Shown here one piece after another: positions 1 through 9,079 of a stretch of DNA of 12,317 bases (its first letter is position 1; the number at the start of each line of letters is the position of its first letter). The translations under genes were made by a program, and so were the position numbers. A model generated the notes under the pieces. It ran no database searches and was not told the DNA's origin. It saw only the letters and a list, made by a program, of their open reading frames with translations. The DNA comes from Gryganskiella cystojenkinii (Eukaryota > Mortierellomycota > Mortierellomycetes > Mortierellales > Mortierellaceae): the NCBI GenBank assembly GCA_015852425.1, contig JAAAIG010000738.1, positions 1-12,317 on the forward strand. The letters are read 5' to 3'.

Positions 1-2474
1 GTTACTATCGGAGCAACGCGAGGGCACGGGTAGAGAGAGTTGCCTCAGTGGCTGTGGTGGTGCCCGAGCTGTATAGAGTATTGGGGCAGACGACGATGAC
101 GATGATGAGGATGTTGTCACTGGAGAAGAAGGTGAGGATGGTGTTGGAGGCGCTTGTCTATGGGCTGGGCCTGCTGCTGTGGCAGGAATCGAGGTTGTTG
201 AGGAGGAAGTCAGAGTCGTTGAGAGAGATGAAGACGACATGGGACTTTGATGTTGCTGTTGTTGACGAGTCGAGGGAGGTCTTGATACTCGGCTGGTCAA
301 ACTTATCGTTGTCACAGAATGAATTGAGCTGGTCGACGGCCTTGGAGTGACACTATTCCGTTTTCCAGACTTTAAGGATGTCCGAGGAAATGATGGGAGA
401 TGGAATCCTCCCATTGTGGGGGAAGTGGGGGATTGTGGAGGCGAGGACGCACCAGCGCCCCGTTCCCTAAAGGATTCCTCTCTAGGAGTTCGACCTCCAA
501 AGACCGACTCGCGGATCTGGCTTGGGCTTGGGCTTGTTGGTATAAGATTGAATTGGCTGTTGCCGACACTATAGCTGTCCGTTGTAGGTGATAGAGGTGG
601 CGAATTGGGACTGTAATTACTCCTTGTGTAACCATCTCCGCTGAGGTTGAGAGGCGCAGGTCGTGGTGGAGGTGTGAGTGAAGCTGGGGCTTTTAAAGAA
701 TCACGGTCACTTTCGTAACCACCAGCACCTCGAGTCGTTCCTGAACCACCAGTGGCAAGTTCAGCAGCATGCATCGTCAGCGCCTCGGAGCCGATACCAT
801 CGTAAAAGTTGTCGCGGGTCCGTTCCATGGAGGGCTTGTCTGAGAACACAGAGTGTAAGGTGCTGACATCGTTTGAGTTATTTTGAGAGAGATCCGACAT
901 GTATCGACCACCACTCTTGAAAGACGATGGGACAACATAACTACTGACGGCACCAGAGCTAGTGAGATGACCGCTACCCTTGTCGACCGAGGACGGTCTC
1001 GCGCCGCTGTTATCGACACCACCATGACCCGCTGACGAAGGACGAGGACCTTCCACAGTAGTGTTGTTCGTCTGGTTGCGCAATTCACGTTTGCGATTCT
1101 TGATTGACTGGACTGTGATCAGGAACATAATGACGAAATAGGCGACCGCGATGGCACAAGTCCAAAAGAACCCCATGGCCCTTGGCAAATTGGGTTGTTG
1201 CATGATCAAGATCTTGTCCCTAAATAAGACCCAGATCAAACAAAGCGTGCCCGCGATGATCATGACCGCACAACCACCAAAACCTGTGATCTGTAACTGA
1301 ATAAACAGGAACCGAGCTGGTGATCTGGAGATCAAGTTTCCGATACCGAAGGCAGCCCGAGGGGCCTTGAGCGCCTGCTCTGCAATGATGATATTGGCTC
1401 GAAGGATGAACGTATATTTTAACCCGTAGTAGAAAAACATGACCGCGAGTGAGAAGTGGATCAGGGACCAATTGGAGTACTGGGCTAGGACCAGCTTGTG
1501 TGCCAGGTCTTCATGGCCGCGATCATGCATAGCACCTGAGGCGATTCCGAAAGCGGCTCCGATCAAGGGGTAAAGGGCGCCGATCATGAGCATATAGTTT
1601 TTTTGAACAGAGGTCGGAGTAAGAACGTGAATGGGCCGTAACGGTTTTGTCCCATAGGTGACCTCGGGTCTATAGACGGCAAATATCCCCTCTCGGGTTG
1701 TCACGGGCATCGCGTAAAGCAGGCCTACAAAATATGTCGAGAATGCAAACGAGGCCAACACCCTAAGGATATATATCAGAAAATGAAGAAACGGCAGAAT
1801 AAATGTCAAAGAAAAAAAGTGCGGAGCGGATTTGATGTCTTTCTGGTTACGCGAAACAAAAAAAAACAAACTTACCAGTACATCTGCTCGAGAGCAACAC
1901 GAAGCCACCATGTGTCCTTTAGGACATCAAAGAAAAGCACAAGATTGACAGGCACCTTGATAAAGCATGCAATGGACACGAAGAATATGATGCAGTCCAT
2001 CTGAAAAAAAAGTAGTTAGATAAGAAAGCACGCTTTCTTAGTTCATTACACCTCAAAGTCGATGCTCATTTAGCCTTAGTGTTATTTTTTTCTTCCTTTT
2101 TCCCTTACCGGCTTGGGTCGGATCCCTGTTCCGACTGTGCTAAAGAGTTCAGTTACAACCTTGCGATTCCATCCTCGATTCCGAAAAACGAGCAAGAGGA
2201 CACCATACAGAGCCATGAATGCATGCACAGCCGAGGACGCGATCAACATCCACCGAACAAAATCCGAGTCTCGACAATCGGAGGCCTGTCGGGTCCAATC
2301 ACAGAGATGTTCAAGTGTGGGATCTAGGGTTACCAGAGACTGGTGTTGTAGTGTTGAAGGTGCTGGAGCTGAGAGAGGCGGAGGTATTGAGAGTGCTGTG
2401 TCTGTCGTTATTGCGACGGCGGCATGCTCAAGGACAGTGGAGGCCACGGTATTGATGAGGTCGGTGGCGCTCAT
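1..2474 (-). CDS. Seven-transmembrane GPCR-like protein, three exons, C-terminus cut by window edge
   Basis: Exons are 2109-2474, 1876-2000 and 1-1762. Joined they give 2253 nt, 751 codons, with no stop before position 1, so the protein is partial. ATG at 2474 has A at -3. Residues 1-72 are Ser/Thr/Pro-rich without a clear signal peptide, with Cys58 and Cys67 close to the membrane. Hydrophobic segments lie at about 73-97, 124-146, 165-182, 220-241, 262-287, 323-345 and 360-382: seven helices. From about 383 a basic stretch (KNRKREL) leads into a Ser/Thr/Pro-rich, low-complexity tail of more than 360 residues, with a polyglutamine patch and a run of Ser near the edge. This plan fits a fungal G-protein-coupled-receptor-like protein with an outside N-terminus and a cytoplasmic phosphorylatable tail. 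That role is inferred from topology; I recognise no named receptor family. An unrelated seven-helix protein is possible. Confidence 0.8.
1763..1875 (-). other. Intron 2 of the seven-transmembrane gene
   Basis: This 113-nt intron has a GTAAGT donor at 1875 and a TATATCCTTAG acceptor ending at 1763. A CTGAT branch-point-like sequence lies just before the acceptor. Joining exons 2 and 3 completes a Trp codon (phase 2) and opens a frame of 1762 nt to the window edge, which strongly supports these exact boundaries. Confidence 0.85.
2001..2108 (-). other. Intron 1 of the seven-transmembrane gene
   Basis: This 108-nt intron starts GTAAGG at 2108 and ends TTTTTTTCAG at 2001. A CTAAC branch-point match lies at 2015-2019, about a dozen bases from the acceptor. 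It splits the frame between codons 122 and 123 (phase 0). Without splicing, translation would stop seven codons later at a TAA. A perfect 9-bp inverted repeat (2021-2040) sits directly upstream of the branch point. Confidence 0.85.
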
Positions 2475-3107
2475 TATGAAGGCGAGCTGCTGTTGGTGTT
2501 GTTGTTTATATTATCGCGATAGCGGAAGAGAATCTATGTGACGTCGGAAAAAAATTGATGTTATGTGTGTGTGTGGGGGGGGGGGGGGGGGGATGAAGAC
2601 GAAACACAATTGAGAACTAGAGAAGAGCTGTTAGAGTCAAGGAGCTGAGAGCAGTGGAGGAAGAAAAAAGAAGAAAGAGAGAGGGTAGGTGCGCAAAAAC
2701 AACCGTTGAACAGTTATTTTTTTCTGTTTTGCTGCTTTCATCTTGTTAATTCTCCTCCCTCCACTCGTGAGTGAAGAAAGAAAAAAGGTCGAGGAATGTT
2801 TGTATGCGGGAGAGGTACGGAGCGTGAATGAGAGCGAAAGAAGGAAAGCAAGAAAACCCGATAGACAACAGGCGGGCAGTGAGGGTACGAAAGGAAAGTC
2901 GAGGGGGAAAGAAATAGGTTTTTTTTGCGGGCTGAAGTTAAATGTTCGAAGAAGCAATGTCAATGGTGGGGACGGAGTGTCTACTTGTGTTGTGTCCTCT
3001 TATTTTTGCGCGACCCACATGCTCGCAGGACAGATAAAAAAAGGCCTCAGAAAAGAAACAAGAAGGATGTCTCGCCCAGTGCTGTTGCAGCACTGCAGTT
3101 TGTACTT
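2475..3107. other. Intergenic region upstream of the seven-transmembrane gene
   Basis: I see no gene here. The minus strand is pyrimidine-rich at about 2640-2700 (runs of CTTT and CTC), as in many fungal promoters, so this probably holds the promoter and 5' leader of the gene starting at 2474. A dinucleotide/poly-G tract lies at 2564-2592. Open frames across 2640-2960 give low-complexity Phe/Leu/Ser or Lys/Arg peptides that mirror the purine/pyrimidine strand bias, and I do not regard them as coding. Confidence 0.5.
2564..2592. repeat. TG dinucleotide repeat running into an 18-base G run
   Basis: About six TG units (2564-2575) are followed by uninterrupted G from 2575 to 2592. The tract lies about 90 bp upstream of the start codon of the seven-transmembrane gene and reads as a C run in the sense of that gene. 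Such tracts are length-variable and error-prone in sequencing, so the exact length is uncertain. Confidence 0.9.
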
Positions 3108-3490
3108 TCAATTGAAAAAATGGACACAAATGTACTGAACCAGGATGTATCCAAATACGGTGCCAGGAGTACGTAACCAAGAAGGGGGTTTTCTGCGCTT
3201 GAAAAACCAGGGTATCATTTCCATATCTTTGGCATGCGACTGCTCAAACACTTTTTCTTCTTCGCCCACATTTGTCGGAGACTTAATCGCCCCAAAAGCG
3301 CGTGCTGCAAGAATGAAATCTCGCCCATAGCTGAAGTAAAAGATAAGGAGTCGCAATGCGGCGATGTGGCGGAAAACGACAAAGGGGAAGCATGGATAAA
3401 GAGTGTGGAAGCCAAAGGAAAAGAGAAAAAGTCCGACACCACTCCACGGTGCAGGTGTTCGCTTGGTCATGATGAGTGGCAGTCCGTTAC
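3108..3490 (-). CDS. Tentative exon or remnant of a membrane protein
   Basis: The frame is open from an acceptor-like AAATAG ending at 3491 to a TGA at 3108-3110, with an internal ATG at 3470 (120 aa from there). The first 60 residues hold two hydrophobic stretches rich in Phe, Leu and Ile, followed by a basic/aromatic segment (RDFILAARAFG) and a second basic part ending in a short hydrophobic segment. Composition and codon use look more protein-like than the surrounding A-rich sequence. I could not find convincing flanking exons, and the 120-residue piece is short for a transporter or acyltransferase. It may be one exon of a gene, a degraded remnant, or chance. A distant resemblance to fungal wax-synthase-like acyltransferases was considered but is not supported by any motif. 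Confidence 0.25.
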
Positions 3491-4265
3491 CTATTTACAA
3501 AGTCCGAGAGCTGGACTGAGGGGTGTCGACCTTGCACAGAGTAGGCGTAGTTAAGATCGACTGAAGGAAGAGAGCTGGTTTGTAAGGGTCGATTCCCTGT
3601 TAGGGTCTGATCCGTTTGACACTCCCACGGTGAGCTCTGGCAGAATCGGACTAGCGTATATGAAAAAGGAATGAATGTATGAGAATGTCGACGGGTAATG
3701 AAGAAATGAATGAGAAAAAAAGGGAAAAAGAGAAGGTGGGGCAAGTGGACCAAAGTCTGTTGCTTTTGACTTTTGGCCTGTTGGTCGATGATGTTTTCGT
3801 CTTTGTCTGCGCTCCCACATCCTTGATGTCCCCTCTCCACACAGTTCACTTCAATTGGACTCGAGGCTAACAAACAACAAAGGAAAAAAAGCAACAACTT
3901 TCGGCCAGGCTCAATCATGAGACAAACAGAAAGGGCAAAAAAGGTTGGCTCCCCGCTTCGCACACAGACTGCAATATCGAGGATCATCACAAAAAAACTC
4001 TGTTCCATTTCTCGCCCTGGCCCACACAACTCTTGCAGCACTTCGCTTCCTCCACAAAGGCGTTCGTCAAATATCAAGAAGCTACCTTCCAGAGAGGTCT
4101 CCCGAGCTCGTTACCCAAGAGGGCGAAGAAAGACATCATCCGACAACCCCCAAGAAAAAAAGACTCGCCGTGATGAAGATGCTGTTTGTTGGGTACTTGG
4201 GTTAGTCACGATGAAATGGCAAAAAAAATTCTTGGGCTATGGGCCAGTATTAGGATGTGGTCAAG

Positions 4266-4308
4266 CAACAACAAACATAAACGGATTCACAAATGTTTGT
4301 TTTTGTTG
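4266..4308. repeat. Imperfect inverted repeat (hairpin)
   Basis: The left arm CAACAACAAACAT (4266-4278) pairs with ATGTTTG...GTTG (4293-4308). The right arm carries about three extra T, and the loop is about 14 nt. It lies in the gene-poor region just before a run of twelve A. No function is assigned. Confidence 0.5.
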
Positions 4309-5107
4309 ACGTGCAAAAAAAAAAAAGGTATCCGTAAAGTGTCAACATCACCCTCTGGGACTTCCTCGCACCCATCGCATTATTAAATGGTGGGCCACGG
4401 GGATGACGATGAGCCGGAAACGTTTTTTCTCCACAATTTTCGCTTCTCGCATTTAGGGGTCTCCAAAATGGAAAATGAGTGCACAAGACCAAGCGAAGAG
4501 CTCAGTCCGGAAAAAAACATGCCTTGTGTCCATGAGTCCATTCACCCTGCTGTCTTTTTTATATATCTTTCGCCTCCTCAATCTCAATTCGAACTTGTTG
4601 ATCGAAGAAAAAGAGAGCGACGATGGACTTTTTGCCTCAGTTTTTTTGTTCTCCTCTGGTCTCCACCGTTCCGTGCTACAGTAGAGAGAGTATGATATTT
4701 TCGTTCTTCAAAGAGTCCTCCAGTGCTGGTTTTCTACTGCCTTATAGACAAAAGATATCGTCCCTACAGAGTTTATGCCGGAGGTGATCATCTTTCCCCT
4801 TCGCACTTGAGGTTGTCGCGCGAACTAGTTTACTACAGCGCACCGACCTGTGAGAAAAGGCGTCAGTAAGTAATTTAGTCCATGCTAGCCCCTATCCTAT
4901 TGTCGATGAATAATGGCTATTCTATCTATTGGAGGACAAGAAAGTCAATGCAAAATAATGGTCCTTTTACGCCAAAAAGGCGAGTCGGACGATCATGCCA
5001 GCAAACCAAACCAAACCAAAACAAAGCAAAAAAAAAAAAGGTGTCGTTTGTGAGGGATTCGTAATGAATAAACAATATTCGTTGTTCAGTGTGGGACCTC
5101 AACGTGG

Positions 5108-5117
5108 TTGGCGCCAA
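5108..5117. promoter_or_regulatory. Perfect palindrome TTGGCGCCAA, E2F-site-like
   Basis: The ten bases are a perfect palindrome, and one flank extends it to TTTGGCGCC on the minus strand, which fits the E2F/DP consensus TTTSSCGC. Early-diverging fungi are known to keep E2F-type factors. No gene start is evident nearby, so this is only a candidate site. The stretch TGGCGCCAAACATTGGGG also faintly resembles a lysine-tRNA primer-binding site of LTR elements, but no LTR or element coding region accompanies it. Confidence 0.2.
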
Positions 5118-6265
5118 ACATTGGGGTTGCACCAGTTGAGACAAGCGGAGGATCCATCTTTCTTCCTCCGTAACTCCTGCTGCTTTTCCTGTGCTTCAAT
5201 GACCGTCCTTGCCGATGAACAACAGAACGGACCCGGTTTGACTATTTTTTATTTTATATTTGTTCCGGGTGACAAGGCTATGCCAGGCAAACAACCATCT
5301 TTTTTTCTTCTTCAGAGAGCGACGTAAACGAAACACATGGCTGAGTGTGTGCGATTGAGGGCATAATTGACTTCCCCTGCCCCCTCCACACACTTACACA
5401 TCGACTGGTCCTCATGGACATATACACGTAAGCCCAAGGCCTAATCAAGGCGAACGGCATTCTGGGAGAGAGGAAAGCCCAGTTGTTGATGTTTTTCACG
5501 GACTGAAGACGTAGAAAACAAAAATCTCTTGTACAGTGAAGTACGTCCGTTGCGGTCCTTACATTTCGGTAAGGTGTCGGCCCCGAGAAACCCACCGATT
5601 TGTACCTGTGTATGTCGTAAGGATCACCATTTTCTGATGGGGATAGAATCTAGAAAAAAAATCCAAGGTTGACTATACGATGGGCGGGATAGAAGCGTCT
5701 TGGATTTTGCAAAAAAAGGCGCCTCGGCTAAAGAACGACTATCAAGACAAGAAAGTTGGATTGGAGGCCCAAGAAGGAGAGAAGAATAAACCGGTGCTCT
5801 TCGACAGCATTAAAAAGCGCGCCAGGCCAACTTTTTAGTTTTCCCCATTGTCGCTGGTGTGTGCGTTGTTTGTCGAGTTGTGCTCTTTTTCTACTTGTTC
5901 AACGATACTTAGTGTTCATGTGTCTCATATGTTGTTGCATGTGGGTTGCAGTGTATGTATTTTTCGCACAAGAAGTTTCCCATCAAGGCACTCCTCTCGC
6001 TTATTGTGGATTTCTGCTCCGCATACAAGCAGTTGGATCGCATGAGAGAGTGCAGAGTCGTGCCGAATATCTTATTCTGTGAATGGATATCTTTTTGCTC
6101 AGATCTCGAGTTTCTCAGAGGTTCGGGGTTTGCATCCTTCAACACGACATTGTTCGCCAAAGAGCATTTGAACCCAATAAGGCCTTTAGTTTGTTCTGCG
6201 TACGGTGTATAAAAGTTGTATTGTGTGACTTAGACGATAAATTACGGTGTCTATAAGAGATGCTA

Positions 6266-7756
6266 TCATAGAGCAAAGGGATGGCCTTCAATCGACCAGA
6301 TGTATATTATTTGTCCAGACTGTAGTTGTTGGGATCGTCAAAGGTGAGGTACAGGTACTTCAACACGCCAGAGAATAACGAGACATTCGTGTCATCAATA
6401 AAGCCTCCACTCGTATCCATTACGTTTGACAGTCTAGTCATACCAAAATCTAGTTGTGTATACTTTTTGAGGGACGCCAGGATGTTCTCTGCGGAATAGA
6501 CATATTTTACATCCCCAATGGCGCGCCAAGCATAAAACATGCTCTGAGGTACTTCCGGTCTCTGATGGTACGATCCGTCTGTAATATAAAGCCGTGTAGG
6601 TCGCTGAACAGTTTCTGCTCGGGGGTAGGTGGAGCATCCACGGTAGAGTCGCTATCGCTGCTAATGAAGACGATCGATTCTGGCCCAAGGTTGGTATTTG
6701 TAGAGGTGTAGGTATTGATACATGCATCTGTCAGCCCAAGGCCATTTTCGAGGACGGTAGCGCTATTGAACAGCTTGCCTCCTAGAATCCAGTCTCCTCC
6801 AGCAAAACACGCCTGCTGTGACGAAACATGGCGTATCTTTCTTTCCTTGTCTAAGTCAGCAAGATACGTCCAATCACCGACAGTTGAAGTCTTAAGAAGG
6901 GTGGCGATTGCAGTATCCACCGCATTTTTCCAACATCCCCTGAAAGAACCGGCGTACGAATCCTCAGATTGCATTGCAATCATTCTGAGGAGGCCATAGT
7001 AGTAGTCGTTGCTACCACCATCAAAACTGACGTAACCTCCTACAGGAACACCACCACCACTGGGATCGATCATCTTGGCTGGTAATCCGGGTAAGGGCGC
7101 GGGGTTTTTACAGATGCGTAGCACCGACTTTCGTGCAAGGTCGTAATAGGTTGTGTTGCCAGTAAAGTTACTGAGTCGGTTGAACTCCAGCAGCATACCA
7201 GTTGCATCCGAAATGGTGATTGCTTCGTCGACCGTCGGGGCGTTTGTTACGAAGTTGACTGCGAGGAAAGGGATATCTTTCTCACTGACCCAAGCATAAG
7301 CCAGTTTGTCTCCTAGTTGTTGCGCCTTCTGGAGTAGTACGGGATTCTTCTTCTGGGATAGCTCATAAGCAGAAAGGAGTCCTCCAAGGTACTTTATCGA
7401 TGTATCGGTAATGGTCACTACTGGAGAATCAGCAGGAACTTTCGAAAAGTCGACATTGGCCACAAATGCCACCGCATCGGCGAACAGGTCGTTGAGGCCC
7501 ATGACGTACATCGTACTCATCGACCTAATGATGGTAAGACCCCAGCCATGATTGTCGTTTATCGGGGCGCCTGTGATTGGTGTCAGGGCGTCGTTGCCGA
7601 ATGCTCCTTTGACGTAGGCGCCGTACAAATTTGGAATAGTTCTTTCACCTCGGCAGCTTTGGCAGCGCTGCTTGAAAGCTGTTGAAGGCCGGGCTTCTGA
7701 ATCTGACCAAGAGTCGTCTGGAAAAAGGCCAAGATGGCCAAGACAGCAAGTCTCAT
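6266..7756 (-). pseudogene. Secreted GH47 (class I alpha-mannosidase-like) gene with three frameshifts
   Basis: ATG at 7756 begins a signal peptide (hydrophobic LAVLAILAFF, then about 20 polar residues). The frame then shifts at 7627-7632, 6588-6590 and 6310-6312. At each point one missing A/T would restore a continuous 497-residue protein ending TGA at 6266-6268, a normal GH47 length. Recognisable GH47 landmarks in corrected numbering are MGLNDLF, LGGLLSAY (about 122-129), LLEFNRLSNFTG, the SNDYYYGLL block with Asp251, Cys317 and Cys346 as the likely conserved disulfide, GPES, RPE with Glu402, FYAWRAIGD, LKYLYL and a terminal EGHPF. Family enzymes trim alpha-1,2-mannose using three carboxylates and calcium. 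Here the first catalytic Glu is Asp118, the calcium-binding Thr of TEAHP is Ile490, and Glu residues before LKYLYL are lost. Activity is therefore doubtful. The breaks could be real or consensus errors; no internal stop occurs between them. Confidence 0.85.
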
Positions 7757-7844
7757 GGCTGTGGGATGTATTCCTGTACAGGTAATGTTAAATGTTTGGT
7801 GAGTTTTCGTGGCTGAAGGATGCGGAAATATGAGCAGCGGAATG

Positions 7845-7850
7845 TTATAC
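7845..7850 (-). promoter_or_regulatory. Possible TATA element of the GH47 gene
   Basis: TATAAC on the minus strand lies about 90 bp upstream of the GH47 start codon. Position and sequence are compatible with a TATA box, but the match is short and untested. Confidence 0.2.
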
Positions 7851-8094
7851 AGTGCGACGGTAACAAAGGATAAAAGAGAGCGTTTCTTACTTTTGTTTGT
7901 TGGTGATATCGGGCAGAAGAAAAGGACTGGAGTCCTGTTGTATCTTTTGTATCCTGAAGAAAAGGGAGCGGTGTAGACATGGCCACAAGTGACTGCATGT
8001 GTAAAAAGACGGGGGTAGGAAATAAAGGATCAAGGGTCACAGAATGGACCTAGCAGTATTCAAAGAAGGGAGACGGATTTTCAGGGGACTCCTA

Positions 8095-8249
8095 CCCTTG
8101 TTTTTTGCTCGCCCTTGTTTTCTGCCCTGCCCTTGTTTTCACCTGCCATGCAGTAGCTTGAATACACTAGTGAAACTTGACGCCTGTTTTTATCTGCCTT
8201 TATTTTTGACTGTCGTTGTTTTCGACTGCCATTGCCCTTGCTTTTGCAG
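8095..8249. repeat. Degenerate 16-18 bp tandem repeat, CCCTTGTTTT-type units
   Basis: Units of the form CCCTTGTTTT followed by TGCTCG, CTGCCCTG or CACCTG start at 8095, 8112 and 8130. After an interruption of about 35 bp, related units resume (GCCTGTTTTTATCTG, CCTTTATTTTTGACTG, TCGTTGTTTTCGACTG, then CCCTTGCTTTTGCAG). The common pattern is a T-rich core followed by a CTG-containing tail. It looks like an eroded minisatellite in the intergenic region. Confidence 0.55.
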
Positions 8250-8941
8250 TAACTCCGAGCACTCCTCGATCTTGACACCTTGAAAGTCGTTTTTCTGAGC
8301 GTTCTCATAGGGTTTCGGTGAGATAACAACAGGTACGGCATTTCAATAGTATCTGACACAACTCGCGCCTACCTTGGAATGAAATGGTTGCAAAATGCTT
8401 CTGTCCGAACACACTCGGTTGCTCTTACGAGTCCGAGTTTACAGAACGATGTCGATCTGCCGTCACGTCGTTTCGATCTCGTTTTCTTCAGGTCTACAGT
8501 TTCGACGTAAACAATTGACCCCAAATCGACTCTATCGATTACAGATTTAGGCTTTTCAGCCTTTAAAATCCGTCCTGATGCATGTCTTCGAAGGTGAGCG
8601 TCCAGCTGTCTTTATTTGGGATGGGTAGTGGTTAATGAGAGTTCGAGTCGAATCTAGATTATTGGAAGAAAGAAAAGAAAGAGAGTCAAATAAGCTCCAG
8701 ATCACTTTTCATCAATAGTTTTTTCGAGGGAACAATAGCCTGGGCGCCTCGCGTCTTTTTTTTCGTCCAAAACACCAAAATGTCCTTGCCGCAGCCTATT
8801 TTGCTCAACAATCAAACTTGAGATCCTCATGACATTTTTGATGTTTGCCTGTCCAGCGGAGGGCTGCGCCGTGTGTCCCACGCCTCACTCTTTTTGTTGA
8901 TGTTTTGCAATTAAAAAAGTGGCCGATGGTTTCTTTTTGTT

Positions 8942-9050
8942 TTTGATTGCTCCTCTTTTTCTTTCCTCTGAACTTTTACCCTCTCTCTCTCATTTCCCCT
9001 CTCTCTCAATCCTCATCCTCAACTTCACCTTTCCTTCCTCTCTTTCGCAA
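8942..9050 (+). promoter_or_regulatory. Pyrimidine-rich core promoter or leader of the F-box gene
   Basis: The plus strand is almost entirely C and T here, with CTCTCTCTCTC and TTTCCTTCCTCTC runs, ending about 30 bp before ATG 9080. Such tracts commonly precede fungal transcription starts. The end, TTTCGCAATAG, would also serve as a splice acceptor, so a 5' leader intron cannot be excluded. Confidence 0.4.
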
Positions 9051-9079
9051 TAGTGACATCTCTAGCTCTAAACTACTGG

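Larger units (their letters stand above)
3491..6265. other. Gene-poor region with no convincing coding sequence
   Basis: Several open frames of 60-196 codons overlap here on both strands, but none has consistent codon use, a recognisable motif or a coherent exon chain. Runs of six to twelve A are frequent. Small signals include a hairpin at 4266-4308, a sequence at 4861-4880 that reads as a donor on one strand and a branch point plus acceptor on the other, a TTGGCGCCAA palindrome at 5108-5117, and a GTAAGT donor-like site on the minus strand near 5391. Any gene here would have to be short-exon, non-coding or decayed. Confidence 0.45.
7757..9079. other. Divergent intergenic region between the GH47 and F-box genes
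   Basis: These 1.3 kb separate two divergently transcribed genes and should contain both promoters. The part near 7757-8040 lies upstream of GH47; a GTAAGA donor-like site on the minus strand near 7890 leaves room for a 5' leader intron. A degenerate tandem repeat occupies 8095-8249. Between 8280 and 8940 I see no gene, only a small AGGCT-TTTC-AGCCT hairpin near 8552-8566. The right end is CT-rich. Confidence 0.5.

Noticed and set aside
3596..3606. GGTCGATTCCC resembling a tRNA B box
   Set aside because: It lacks one base of the consensus, and no acceptor stem, D arm or A box can be placed around it.
3487..4077. 196-codon open frame on the minus strand
   Set aside because: It overlaps open frames in all three plus-strand phases, has low-complexity Phe/His/Ser stretches and shows no motif.
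3917..4309. Plus-strand open frames of 86-130 codons
   Set aside because: All three plus phases are open together, so openness carries no information. None shows a domain.
5278..5595. Minus-strand frame ending near a GTAAGT donor-like site
   Set aside because: A second minus frame is equally open over the same bases, no partner exon was found and no family was recognised.
5756..6212. Plus-strand frames downstream of the GH47 gene
   Set aside because: They are Cys/Phe-rich, overlap each other and have no recognisable motif.
6588..6660. An intron explaining the second GH47 frame change, using the acceptor TTATATTACAG
   Set aside because: No good donor gives a compatible phase, and splicing would remove the residues that align just before the conserved RPE motif.
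6310..7632. Programmed ribosomal frameshifting in the GH47 gene
   Set aside because: Three sites in one gene would be needed, and none is a canonical slippery heptamer in the correct phase. Base loss is simpler.
8640..8652. AGTTCGAGTCG resembling a tRNA B box
   Set aside because: The flanking bases do not form a T stem, and no cloverleaf can be drawn upstream.
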